The notes beneath the pieces are model-generated. The model was not told the DNA's origin. It searched no databases and worked only from the letters and a program-made list of their open reading frames with translations. Positions 1-7,416 of a DNA stretch of 52,953 nt are shown in pieces. The DNA comes from Streptomyces eurythermus (lineage in GTDB: Bacteria; Actinomycetota; Actinomycetes; Streptomycetales; Streptomycetaceae). Position numbers and translations under genes: made by a program. The stretch is from the NCBI RefSeq assembly GCF_014649115.1, contig NZ_BMSK01000025.1, forward strand, positions 69,393 to 122,345, given 5' to 3'. Within the stretch, counting starts at the first letter, position 1, and every line of letters starts with the position of its first letter.

Positions 1-192
1 TGGTTCGCCGACGCGGGAGTGCCGGTCCACGTCCTGCGGCGCATCGCCGGGCACGGCTCCCTCATGACCACCCAGCGCTACCTCCACCCCGACGTCCACA
101 AGATCACGGCCGCCGGCGCAGCACTCTCCGCGCACCTCAGCGCGGTCCGCGCCCCCCGCTCGCTCCCGGGCCCGATCGTCATGACCCGCTGA
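1..192 (+). CDS. Tyrosine recombinase/integrase, C-terminal end (5' truncated by window)
   Basis: The window opens inside a coding frame that runs to TGA at 190-192 and encodes the last 63 residues of a site-specific integrase. The visible part holds the C-terminal catalytic box of tyrosine recombinases: LRRIAGHGS with the conserved GH at residues 17-18 of the fragment, then T-T-Q-R-Y-L-H, where Y27 is the expected nucleophile. It ends 102 bp before the 3' end of a tRNA-Pro gene, the usual position of int in actinobacterial integrative elements and phages. It would catalyse insertion and excision at that tRNA. Whether the element is a conjugative element or a prophage cannot be told, because the rest lies outside the window. 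Fold and role are well supported. Confidence 0.88.
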   Translation, partial: WFADAGVPVHVLRRIAGHGSLMTTQRYLHPDVHKITAAGAALSAHLSAVRAPRSLPGPIVMTR

Positions 193-209
193 CACCGGTC
201 AAGGGAGCC

Positions 210-230
210 CTGGTCCCCAACTGGTCCCCA
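210..230. repeat. Tandem 10-bp direct repeat beside the integrase
   Basis: CTGGTCCCCA occurs at 210-219 and again at 221-230 with one base between, an 11-bp period. It lies between the integrase stop and the tRNA. By analogy with other tRNA-targeting integrases these could be arm-type integrase binding sites. The repeat is seen; its role is inferred. Confidence 0.55.
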
Positions 231-235
231 GAAAC

Positions 236-279
236 GGCCGAGGGCCGGTCTCGGATTGCTCCGAAACCGGCCCTCGGCC
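236..279. terminator. Long hairpin between integrase and tRNA-Pro
   Basis: A perfect 14-bp inverted repeat (236-249 with 266-279) flanks a 16-nt loop. It lies downstream of both the integrase (+) and the tRNA (-), so it can end transcription from both sides. The T tract is weak, which is common in high-GC actinobacteria. Confidence 0.7.
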
Positions 280-294
280 TGCGACTGTCTCCAG

Positions 295-368
<74 letters not shown>

Positions 369-456
369 ATGCACGGTCTGACCTGGGGTTTCCCCGGGTG
401 AACGCGCAGGGAAACAATACCGCACTCGGGTCGGTGGTCGCGCGCCCCTTTCGCTA

Positions 457-487
457 TTGACCTCAAGTTTGGTTGAGGTTGCACGAT
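457..487 (+). promoter_or_regulatory. SoxR/MerR-type operator-promoter of the transketolase genes
   Basis: The 18-bp element CCTCAAGTTTGGTTGAGG at 461-478 has the length and outer sequence of the SoxR box. It overlaps a -35 TTGACC (457-462), and a 19-bp spacer leads to a -10-like CACGAT (482-487). The over-long 19-bp spacer is the hallmark of MerR-family activated promoters. Transcription would start about seven bases on, at the ATG at 495, and no Shine-Dalgarno sequence precedes that ATG, so a leaderless mRNA is likely. The box is seen; identity of the regulator (SoxR or another MerR protein) is inferred. Confidence 0.7.
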
Positions 488-494
488 CAACCGT

Positions 495-1202
495 ATGACG
501 ACCGCAACGGATCAGGGCCGTACGTACGGCTACGACGACCTGCCCCGGCTGATGGGGCTGATGACGGGCGACGAGAAGCACGGCCCGGCCGCCACCTCCA
601 CGCTCGACGTGCTGTGGGTGCTCTACGACCGGGTGCTCAAGGTGACCCCGGAACGGCGCGCCGACCCCGCCCGGGACCGCTTCCTGCTCAGCAAGGGGCA
701 CGGCCCCATGGCGTACTACGCCGTGCTCGCCGCGAAGGGCTTTCTTCCCGTGGAGTGGCTGCCGGGGTTCGGCACGTACGACTCTCCGCTCGGGCACCAC
801 CCGGACCGGGTGCTGGTGCCGGGCGCCGAGATCGGCAGCGGGTCGCTCGGGCACGGGCTGCCGATCGCCGTGGGCACCGCGCTCGGCCTGCGCGCCCAGG
901 GCCGCACCGAACCGGCGGTCTGGGTGCTGATCGGGGACGCCGAACTGGACGAGGGCAGCAACCACGAGGCGATCGCCTACGCCGGGCCCGCCGGACTGGA
1001 CCGGCTGCACACCGTCGTGATCGACAACTCCTCCGCCAGCCACGCGCTGCCCGGCGGGATCGCGGCCCGGTTCGAGGCCGCCGGCTGGTCCGCCGTCACC
1101 GTGGACGGCCGCGACCACGCGGCGCTGTACGCGGCGTTCACCGCGCCGCACCCGGGCCGGCCGCATGTCGTCGTCGCCCGTGTCGAGCCGAAGAACGCCT
1201 GA
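495..1202 (+). CDS. Transketolase, N-terminal (thiamine diphosphate-binding) subunit
   Basis: A 235-residue protein corresponding to the N-terminal half of transketolase. It has SKGHG at 66-70, GSGSLGHG at 114-121, the diphosphate/Mg motif GDAELDEG at 147-154 and DN at 177-178. It should bind thiamine diphosphate and work as a heterodimer with the next gene, moving two-carbon units between sugar phosphates. The GDG of classical transketolases is GDA here. Split transketolases are common in archaea and in actinobacterial secondary loci; the true sugar substrate is not known. The start at 495 fits the MerR-type promoter just upstream and implies leaderless translation. A 33-bp gap separates it from its partner. 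Confidence 0.85.
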   Translation: MTTATDQGRTYGYDDLPRLMGLMTGDEKHGPAATSTLDVLWVLYDRVLKVTPERRADPARDRFLLSKGHGPMAYYAVLAAKGFLPVEWLPGFGTYDSPLGHHPDRVLVPGAEIGSGSLGHGLPIAVGTALGLRAQGRTEPAVWVLIGDAELDEGSNHEAIAYAGPAGLDRLHTVVIDNSSASHALPGGIAARFEAAGWSAVTVDGRDHAALYAAFTAPHPGRPHVVVARVEPKNA

Positions 1203-1235
1203 CCCTCCCCCCGCTCCCCGAAAGGGCACACCTCC

Positions 1236-2180
1236 ATGGACACCATGCGTGACCGCTTCGCCCCCGTCGTCTCCCGGCTGCTGGACGAGGACCCGCGCCT
1301 CGCCGTCGTCCTCGCCGAGATCGGCCTCGACGGCTTCCGGGATGCCATGCGCCGCCATCCCGACCGGGTGATCAACGTCGGCATCCGCGAACAGCTGCTG
1401 GTCGGGGCGGCGGCGGGGCTGGCGCTCACCGGGCTGCGGCCCGTCGTGCACACCTTCGCCAGCTTTCTCGTGGAGCGGCCGTTCGAGCAGGTCAAACTGG
1501 ACCTGGGGCACCAGGACACGGGCGCGGTGCTGGTGAGCGCCGCCGCCTCCTTCGACTGGCCGGCCGGCGGCTTCACCCACATGGCTCCGGGCGATGTGGC
1601 CCTCCTGGACACACTGGACGGCTGGACCGTGCATGTGCCCGGGCATCCGGACGAGGCCGAGACCCTGCTACGGCACGCCGTCGCGGCGGGCGACGACAAG
1701 GTGTACGTACGGTTGTCCGTGCAGTCCAACGGGCAGGGGCGGCCGGTCGGCGGGCGGCGCTTCGTCACCGTCCGCGAGGGCCGCTCGGGTGTCGTGGTCG
1801 CCGTCGGCCCGCTGCTGGACACGGTCCTCGCCGCCACGGAGGGCCTGGACGTGACCGTGCTGTACGCGACGACGGTACGGCCGTTCGACGCGGCCGGGCT
1901 GCGCCGGGCCACGGAGGCCGCCGGTACGGACGTCGTGCTGGTCGAGCCGTATCTGGCGGGGACCTCCCTGGCCGCGGCCGGCGAGGCGCTGTCCGATGTG
2001 CCGCACCGGGTGCTCGGCCTCGGCGTCGGCCGGCGCGAGCTGCGCCGCTACGGCACGATCGAGGAGCACGTGGCCGCGCACGGCCTGGACGCGGCCGGCC
2101 TGCGGGAGCGGATCGGCGGCTTCCTCGGAGCCGGAAGGGTGCCGGTGGGCGGACGCGGTCCGGTCTCCGTGGGCGGGTGA
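1236..2180 (+). CDS. Transketolase, C-terminal (Pyr-domain) subunit
   Basis: A 314-residue partner of the preceding gene, carrying the pyrimidine-binding domain and the C-terminal domain of transketolase/DXS-type enzymes. Visible signatures are the early RVINVGIREQ, with the catalytic Glu that activates thiamine, and TFASFLVERPFEQV, followed by a GHQDTGAVLV-like strand. An AAAGGG about 10 nt upstream is the ribosome site. Encoded in one transcript with the N-subunit, it should form the two-chain active site at the dimer interface. It is not the dxs of this window, which lies in the hopanoid cluster. It is convergent with the MFS gene, with only about 65 bp between their stops. Confidence 0.85.
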   Translation: MDTMRDRFAPVVSRLLDEDPRLAVVLAEIGLDGFRDAMRRHPDRVINVGIREQLLVGAAAGLALTGLRPVVHTFASFLVERPFEQVKLDLGHQDTGAVLVSAAASFDWPAGGFTHMAPGDVALLDTLDGWTVHVPGHPDEAETLLRHAVAAGDDKVYVRLSVQSNGQGRPVGGRRFVTVREGRSGVVVAVGPLLDTVLAATEGLDVTVLYATTVRPFDAAGLRRATEAAGTDVVLVEPYLAGTSLAAAGEALSDVPHRVLGLGVGRRELRRYGTIEEHVAAHGLDAAGLRERIGGFLGAGRVPVGGRGPVSVGG

Positions 2181-2245
2181 GCCACCGGCCCACCGGCCCC
2201 ACCGGGCGGACGGGTCCGGGATCGGTCAGGCGGGCGGACGGGGCC

Positions 2246-3571
2246 TCAGCGGGCCGGTGCGGTCGCGCCCCCGTGGGCGGGCGCGGCCGGTTCGGCTCGG
2301 ACCAGGTCGCGTATCGCCGGTACCGCCAGCAGGATCACCGCCACGAGCAGGCTCGCGGCGGCGGCGGTCAGCAGGACGCGGCCGGTGCCCAGTGCCCCCG
2401 CCGCCGGGCCGGCCAGGGCCTGGCCGACGGGCATCATGGCGAGCGAGCCGGCCACGTCGTAGGCGTGGATGCGGTTGAGGACGTCGGGCGGTACCTGCGT
2501 CTGCACGGTGGTCGCCCACATCACGCCCCAGAACGACATGCCGGCACCGGCGAGCGCGGCCCCCGCCGCCATGGCCGGCACCCCGAGGCCCGCTCCGACG
2601 GCCGCCGGGAAGCCGAAGAAGGCGAAGAGGGACAGCGCCCCCGCGCGGAGCATGCGGCGCGGGCGCAGCCGCAGGGCGAGCAGGCCGCCGATCACCGTGC
2701 CCGCGCCGAGGGCCGAGTTGACCAGGCCGTAGGCGCCCGGGCCGTGCTGCCGGACGACCTCGGTCGCGACCAGCGGGACGGTCGGGCCCCATACGGCGAT
2801 CATGTAGAGGCACCAGACGGCGATCACGCCCCACAGCCAGGCGCGGGAGCGGAACTCCCGCCAGCCGTCGACGAGATCGGCGCGGAAGGCGCGCAGGGCG
2901 GAGCCGGCGGCGGCCCGGGGGCCCGCGGGGAGCGGGGGCAGCCGGAGCAGCAGCAGGCACAGGGCGCTGAGCGCGTAGGTGGCGGCGTGCGCGGCGAAGA
3001 CGCCCCCGGCCGAGGCGAGGCCGACCAGGACGCCGGCGACGGCGGGGCCGGCGAGCTGGGCGGCGGACTCGGCGATCCGTATCGCGCCGTTGGCGCCCTG
3101 GACGTCCGCGGCGAGGCGGGGCACGGTGCTGGCCACGCCCGGCTGGAAGACCGCGCCGGCCACGCCGTTGACGATGCCGACGGCGCAGATCTGCCACAGC
3201 ACCACGTGCCCGGCGAAGAACAGACCGGCGGCGACGGACTGGGTGACGAGCCGGACGAGGTCCGCGCCGATCATCAGCCTGCGGGTGCTGAACCGGTCGG
3301 CGACGACCCCGCCGAAGACGACCAGCCCCGCGAACGCGGCGGCGGTGGCGGCCATGGCGAGACCGACCGCGCCCGCGCCGTACCCGTGCTCCAGCAGGCC
3401 GGCGGCGAGGGCGACGGGCAGCATGGTGTCACCGAGCCGGGCGACGGCCCGGGCCACGAAGAACAGCGCGAAGTCCCGCGACCACACGGCCGGGGCACCG
3501 GCCGCGGCCCCCCGCGTCCCCCGCGCCCGCCGTGCGCCGAGGGCGCGCCGCGCGTCCGTTCTTGCGGTCAT
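2246..3571 (-). CDS. MFS transporter (major facilitator, drug-efflux-like)
   Basis: A 441-residue polytopic membrane protein with about 12 predicted hydrophobic segments. After an Arg/Ala-rich cytoplasmic N terminus comes DFALFFVARAVARLGDTML, the typical first helix of MFS_1/MFS_3 exporters, then the loop motif GGVVADRFSTRR (G-x3-D-R-x-x-R-R). ATG at 3571 was chosen because homology starts just after it; the open frame continues upstream only as compositional shadow. The substrate cannot be named. It stands alone, convergent with the transketolase genes and 149 bp upstream of the stop of a MmcQ-like gene. Confidence 0.8.
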   Translation of the reverse strand: MTARTDARRALGARRARGTRGAAAGAPAVWSRDFALFFVARAVARLGDTMLPVALAAGLLEHGYGAGAVGLAMAATAAAFAGLVVFGGVVADRFSTRRLMIGADLVRLVTQSVAAGLFFAGHVVLWQICAVGIVNGVAGAVFQPGVASTVPRLAADVQGANGAIRIAESAAQLAGPAVAGVLVGLASAGGVFAAHAATYALSALCLLLLRLPPLPAGPRAAAGSALRAFRADLVDGWREFRSRAWLWGVIAVWCLYMIAVWGPTVPLVATEVVRQHGPGAYGLVNSALGAGTVIGGLLALRLRPRRMLRAGALSLFAFFGFPAAVGAGLGVPAMAAGAALAGAGMSFWGVMWATTVQTQVPPDVLNRIHAYDVAGSLAMMPVGQALAGPAAGALGTGRVLLTAAAASLLVAVILLAVPAIRDLVRAEPAAPAHGGATAPAR

Positions 3572-3720
3572 CCGAGTGCTCCCCTCCCTGTCACCGGCGC
3601 GTCCGGCGGCTCGGGCGGCCTCGATGTCCACGCCGGTGCCGTCACCGGCGGGCGCACGCCGTCCCGTACCGCCTCCGTCGCGGGATGATGCCACCCCGCC
3701 GGCCGCCCCCACCGGGTTTT

Positions 3721-4080
3721 TCAGCCCCCGGACGGCAGCCCCAACCCGGGGTGGGCGTCCAGGAGCCGGGGCGGGGCGGCCTGGCGCCAGGAGTCGGCCA
3801 GGATGTCCCGCAGCTCCTGCTCGTCCTCCAGGGCGGCCAGTCTCGCTCGCACCCAGGCGAACTGGGCCTCGTGGCCGGCGATCCAGAACTTGTCCGGCTC
3901 GGCCAGCACCAGTTCGTCGCGCTCGTCCTTGGGGCAGCGCACGGCGATGGACGTCTCGTCCTCGGGCAGGGTCGCGAACATCTTCCCGGCCACCCGGAAC
4001 GTGGGCATGCTCCAGGCCACCTTCTCCGTGGTGTCCGGCAGGGACAGGGCGATTCGGCGTACGTCTTCTGCGTCCGGCAT
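3721..4080 (-). CDS. MmcQ/YjbR-family protein
   Basis: A 119-residue protein starting MPDAEDVRRIALSLPDTTEKVAWSMP, the usual opening of the MmcQ/YjbR (CyaY-like fold) family. The family core follows: FRVAGKMFATL near residue 28, then a WVRARL helix. Members are small cytosolic proteins often called DNA-binding, but no biochemical role is settled. ATG 4080 is preferred; an in-frame TTG at 4110, right after the stop of the gene upstream, is possible. It follows the GNAT gene in the same direction, so it may be the last gene of the XRE-GNAT-MmcQ unit. Confidence 0.75.
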   Translation of the reverse strand: MPDAEDVRRIALSLPDTTEKVAWSMPTFRVAGKMFATLPEDETSIAVRCPKDERDELVLAEPDKFWIAGHEAQFAWVRARLAALEDEQELRDILADSWRQAAPPRLLDAHPGLGLPSGG

Positions 4081-4110
4081 GACACGCAAGGTAGCCCCCG
4101 CCACTGACAA

Positions 4111-4644
4111 TCAGCCTTCGGGCCTGCCACCGAGCCGCTTGTAGTACAGCGTCGTCGGCCGCAGTTCGCCCGTCGGATCCGCCGCGTAGTCGGGGAGAGT
4201 GCCGGCCACGGTCCAGCCGGCCGAGCGGTACAGCCGCTCGGCGGGGCTGCCGGTCTCGGTGTCGAGGTGGAGCAGGGTGCGCCCGTCGGCCGCGGCGGCC
4301 CGCTCGGCGGTGGTCAGCAGCCGGCGGCCGAGCCCCTGCCCGCGCGCGCTCCGGTGCACCATCAGTTTGACCAGCTCGGCCCGGTGCCGGCTGTTCGGCT
4401 TGTCCGGGAAGTCCAGGCCGACGGTTCCGGTGACCCGGTCCGTGGCGTCCAGGGCCGCCCAGACGGCGAGCCGGCCGGCCGCCGCGGCGCCGGCCCGCTC
4501 CCGCCACCAGGCGACCGCCTCGGCGTGGCCGAGCGGTGCGAGGAAGCCCACGGAGGCGCCCGAGGCCACGGTGTCGGTCAGCAGCGCCGCCAGGCCGTCG
4601 GCCCGCGCGCGTATCCGGTCGCCGTCCCAGCGCTCGATCCTCAC
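4111..4644 (-). CDS. GNAT-family N-acetyltransferase
   Basis: A 177-residue acetyltransferase. The acetyl-CoA-binding motif A is clear: VKLMVHRSARGQGLGRRLL (Q/R-x-x-G-x-G/A), followed by the LHLDTETGSPAERLYRSAGW helix that ends typical GNAT domains. It should transfer an acetyl group from acetyl-CoA to an amine, target unknown. The GTG start (4642-4644) overlaps the stop of the XRE-cupin gene as GTGA, so translation is coupled and the pair forms one unit. A regulator-acetyltransferase pair suggests a self-regulated detoxification or modification gene. Confidence 0.85.
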   Translation of the reverse strand: MRIERWDGDRIRARADGLAALLTDTVASGASVGFLAPLGHAEAVAWWRERAGAAAAGRLAVWAALDATDRVTGTVGLDFPDKPNSRHRAELVKLMVHRSARGQGLGRRLLTTAERAAAADGRTLLHLDTETGSPAERLYRSAGWTVAGTLPDYAADPTGELRPTTLYYKRLGGRPEG

Positions 4645-5207
4645 GGCCGTACCACCGCCAGGACGTAGCGCGCCGGGTCCGGGCCGGCGCAGCGGAACCG
4701 GGTCGCGCCGGTCACCCGCATCCGCAGGCAGTCCCCCGTGTCGAGCCGGTGGGCCTGTTCGCCGACGGTGACCTCCAGGGCCCCCGCGAGGAGCCACAGG
4801 TGCTGTTCCAGGCCCGGCACGGGCGGGCGGTCGTAGGCGAGGTCCGCGCCCGGGGCGAGCCGGCCCTCGACGAGTTCGCCGCGCAGTCCGGTGTGCGGCG
4901 GGGACACCGACCGGCGGACGAAGCCGGCGGCGCGGTCCTCCCACACCTGCTGCTCGGCGGCGCGGACCAGCGGGGCCGGGGCCGCCTCGACCTCGCCGAG
5001 CAGCTGGGACATGGTGCGGCCGTAGACATGGCAGAGCCGGTTCAGGACGGCGGCGGTGGCGCTGGTCTCCGCGCGTTCGGCGCGGGACAGGGTGGACCGG
5101 CTGACTCCGCTGCGCTCCGCCAGCTCGCCCAGGGACCAGCCGTGCTCGGCGCGCAGCTCGGCCAGCCGGGCGCCGATGAGGAGATCGACAGGATCCTCGC
5201 TTCTCAT
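4641..5207 (-). CDS. XRE-family regulator with C-terminal cupin domain
   Basis: A 188-residue protein. Residues about 9-65 form an HTH_3 domain (LAELRAEHGWSLGELAERSGVSRSTLSRAERAE, recognition helix around VSRSTLSR). Residues about 110-185 form a small cupin barrel (LRGELVEGRLAPGADL, GLEQHLWLLAGALEVTVGE), which usually senses a small ligand. Such proteins repress or activate their own operon. A 9-bp inverted repeat covers the start codon (5202-5234), which fits autoregulation by blocking transcription or initiation. The stop overlaps the start of the acetyltransferase gene. Confidence 0.85.
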   Translation of the reverse strand: MRSEDPVDLLIGARLAELRAEHGWSLGELAERSGVSRSTLSRAERAETSATAAVLNRLCHVYGRTMSQLLGEVEAAPAPLVRAAEQQVWEDRAAGFVRRSVSPPHTGLRGELVEGRLAPGADLAYDRPPVPGLEQHLWLLAGALEVTVGEQAHRLDTGDCLRMRVTGATRFRCAGPDPARYVLAVVRP

Positions 5208-5234
5208 ATCCGGGACGCTATCCCTGATATGAGA
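5202..5234. promoter_or_regulatory. Dyad operator over the XRE-cupin start codon
   Basis: TCTCATATC (5202-5210) and GATATGAGA (5226-5234) form a perfect 9-bp inverted repeat with a 15-bp spacer. The centres of the arms are 24 bp apart. It covers the ATG and the bases just upstream of the XRE-cupin gene and lies downstream of the lysR-like gene. Likely the regulator's own operator; AT-rich for this region. Confidence 0.65.
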
Positions 5235-5253
5235 CGGCCCTGTTACGGACGCC

Positions 5254-6156
5254 TCACATCCGGGCCGCCTCGCCGAGCGCCTCCAGCACCGGCCGGATCA
5301 GCGGGTGGCCCTCGGCTCCCCGGCGTACGGCGGCGAAGACCCGGCGGGTGGGGGCGACTCCGTCGACGGGGCGTACGACCACGCCGGCGAGGTCCATGCC
5401 GCACAGCGCGGAGCGCGGTACGAGGGCGACGCCCGCGTCGGCGGCGGCGAGCGCGACGACGGCCCGGAAGTCGTCGGAGGAGTGCTCCAGGCGGGGCTGG
5501 AAGCCGGCGCTCTCGCAGGCGAGGACGACCACGTCGTGGCAGGGGTTGCCGGGATAGGGCCCGATCCAGGCGTCCTTGGCCAGCTCGGCCAGGGGAACCT
5601 CGGCGGTGTCCGCCAGCCGGTGCCCGAGCGGGACGACCGCGTCGAACGGCTCGGCGTAGAGCGGGACGTGGGTCAGGCGGGGGTCGTCGGCCGGCGGGGC
5701 GCCCCGGTACTCGACGGCGACCGCCACGTCCACCTGCCGGTCCAGGACCATGGGCAGGCTGGCGTCCCCCTCCGCGTCCCGGACCCGGATCCGTATGCCG
5801 GGTGCCTTGGCGGCGAGGCGGGCCACCGCCGGGGCCACGACCTGGGCTATGCCGGTCGCGAAGGCGGCCACGGTGACCGTGCCCGCCTCGCCCGAGCCGT
5901 AGGCGGCCAGCTCGGCCTCGGCCCGCTCCAGCTGGGCGAGGACCGCGTTGGTGTGGCCGAGCAGGATCTCGCCGGCCGGGGTGAGCCGTACGCCCTTGGC
6001 GCCGCGCTCCACCAGGCGGTGGCCGGTCTCCTGCTCCAGGGCCGTCAGCTGCTGGGAGACGGCGGAGGGGGTGAGGTACAGCGCGGCGGCCGCCGCGGTG
6101 ACCGTGCGGTGGTCGGCCACCGCGCGGAGGATGTGGAGCCGCCGTGCCTCGATCAT
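5254..6156 (-). CDS. LysR-family transcriptional regulator
   Basis: A 300-residue protein. The N-terminal winged HTH (residues about 2-62: RRLHILRAVADHRTVTAAAAALYLTPSAVSQQLTALE) is followed by a linker helix and a two-lobed periplasmic-binding-like effector domain from about residue 90. It reads in the same direction as tdh and kbl, 31 bp after kbl, so it is probably co-transcribed and may regulate threonine/glycine metabolism, though LysR genes are more often divergent from their targets. The effector is unknown. Family assignment is firm; the link to kbl-tdh is inferred from position only. Confidence 0.88.
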   Translation of the reverse strand: MIEARRLHILRAVADHRTVTAAAAALYLTPSAVSQQLTALEQETGHRLVERGAKGVRLTPAGEILLGHTNAVLAQLERAEAELAAYGSGEAGTVTVAAFATGIAQVVAPAVARLAAKAPGIRIRVRDAEGDASLPMVLDRQVDVAVAVEYRGAPPADDPRLTHVPLYAEPFDAVVPLGHRLADTAEVPLAELAKDAWIGPYPGNPCHDVVVLACESAGFQPRLEHSSDDFRAVVALAAADAGVALVPRSALCGMDLAGVVVRPVDGVAPTRRVFAAVRRGAEGHPLIRPVLEALGEAARM

Positions 6157-6187
6157 GTCCCCGATTATCCCAGCTCGTCCGGCCTGG

Positions 6188-7381
6188 TCAGGCCGCCAGT
6201 TCGGCGCGCGCCGCGACGAAGGCCTCGACCGCGCGGTGGACGTCGTCCGTGGAGTGCGCGGCGGACAGCTGGACCCGGATGCGGGCCTGGCCCTGGGGGA
6301 CGACCGGGTAGGAGAAGCCGATCACGTACACCCCGCGCTCCAGCAGCAGTTCGGCCATGCGGGCCGCCTTCGCCGCGTCACCGATCATGACGGGGGCGAT
6401 GGCGTGGTCCCCGGGGAGGATGTCGAAGCCCTCCTCGGTCATCCGGCGGCGGAACAGCGCCGTGTTCTCGGCCAGCCGCACGCGCAGGTCGTCGGCGGAC
6501 TCCAGCAGGTCGAGGACCTTCAGGGAGGCGGCGGCGATCACCGGGGCGAGGGTGTTGGAGAACAGGTAGGGGCGGGAGCGCTGGCGCAGCAGGGCGACGA
6601 TCTCGGCGCGGGCGGCGACATAGCCGCCGGACGCGCCGCCGAGGGCCTTGCCGAGGGTGCCGGTGATGATGTCGACACGGTCCATGACGCCGTGCAGTTC
6701 GGGGGTGCCCCGGCCGGTCGGGCCGACGAAGCCGACGGCGTGCGAGTCGTCGACCATGACCATCGCGTCGTAGCGGTCGGCGAGGTCGCAGATCTCGCGC
6801 AGCGGCGCCACGTAGCCGTCCATGGAGAAGACGCCGTCGGTGACGATCAGCCGGCGGCGGGCGTCGGACGCCTCCTTCAGCTTGGCCTCCAGGTCCGCGA
6901 GGTCGCGGTTGGCGTAGCGGAACCGGCGGGCCTTGGACAGGCGGATGCCGTCGATGATGGAGGCGTGGTTGAGGGCGTCGGAGATCACCGCGTCCTGTTC
7001 GCCGAGCAGGGTCTCGAAGACACCGCCGTTGGCGTCGAAGCAGGAGGAGTACAGGATGGTGTCCTCCTGGCCGAGGAACGCCGACAGCCTGGCCTCCAGT
7101 TCCTTGTGCACCTCCTGGGTGCCGCAGATGAAGCGGACGGAGGCCATGCCGTAGCCCCAGCGGTCCAGGGCCTCGTGGGCGGCGGCGATCACCTCGGGGT
7201 GGTCGGCGAGGCCGAGGTAGTTGTTGGCGCAGAAGTTGAGGACCTCGCCGGGGCGGCCGCCGGCGGTGACGTTCACGGTCGCGGACTGCGGGGTGCCGAT
7301 GACCCTCTCGGGCTTGTGCAGGCCGGCGGCGCGGATCTCGTCGAGGGTGGCGCGCAGGTCGTCGCGGACGGTGTCGAACAT
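6188..7381 (-). CDS. kbl: Glycine C-acetyltransferase (2-amino-3-ketobutyrate CoA ligase)
   Basis: A 397-residue PLP enzyme of the alpha-oxoamine synthase family, matching the usual Kbl length. It cleaves 2-amino-3-oxobutyrate with CoA to glycine and acetyl-CoA, the second step of threonine degradation. Visible features are FCANNYLGLADHPEV near residue 50, DDSHAVGFVG at about 211-220 (PLP and substrate contacts) and the Schiff-base lysine K245 in TGTLGKALGG. It follows tdh after 35 bp in the same direction, the classic tdh-kbl pair, so the unstable intermediate is used at once. An AAGxxGxxG-type ribosome site precedes ATG 7381. Confidence 0.95.
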   Translation of the reverse strand: MFDTVRDDLRATLDEIRAAGLHKPERVIGTPQSATVNVTAGGRPGEVLNFCANNYLGLADHPEVIAAAHEALDRWGYGMASVRFICGTQEVHKELEARLSAFLGQEDTILYSSCFDANGGVFETLLGEQDAVISDALNHASIIDGIRLSKARRFRYANRDLADLEAKLKEASDARRRLIVTDGVFSMDGYVAPLREICDLADRYDAMVMVDDSHAVGFVGPTGRGTPELHGVMDRVDIITGTLGKALGGASGGYVAARAEIVALLRQRSRPYLFSNTLAPVIAAASLKVLDLLESADDLRVRLAENTALFRRRMTEEGFDILPGDHAIAPVMIGDAAKAARMAELLLERGVYVIGFSYPVVPQGQARIRVQLSAAHSTDDVHRAVEAFVAARAELAA

Positions 7382-7416
7382 GGGGGGCTCCTGAAGGTGC
7401 TCGCGGTTGCAGGGGG

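Noticed and set aside
495..2180. Transketolase pair as cargo of the integrative element
   Set aside because: The tRNA 3' end faces left, so the element lies to the left of the tRNA; the transketolase genes are on the chromosomal side.
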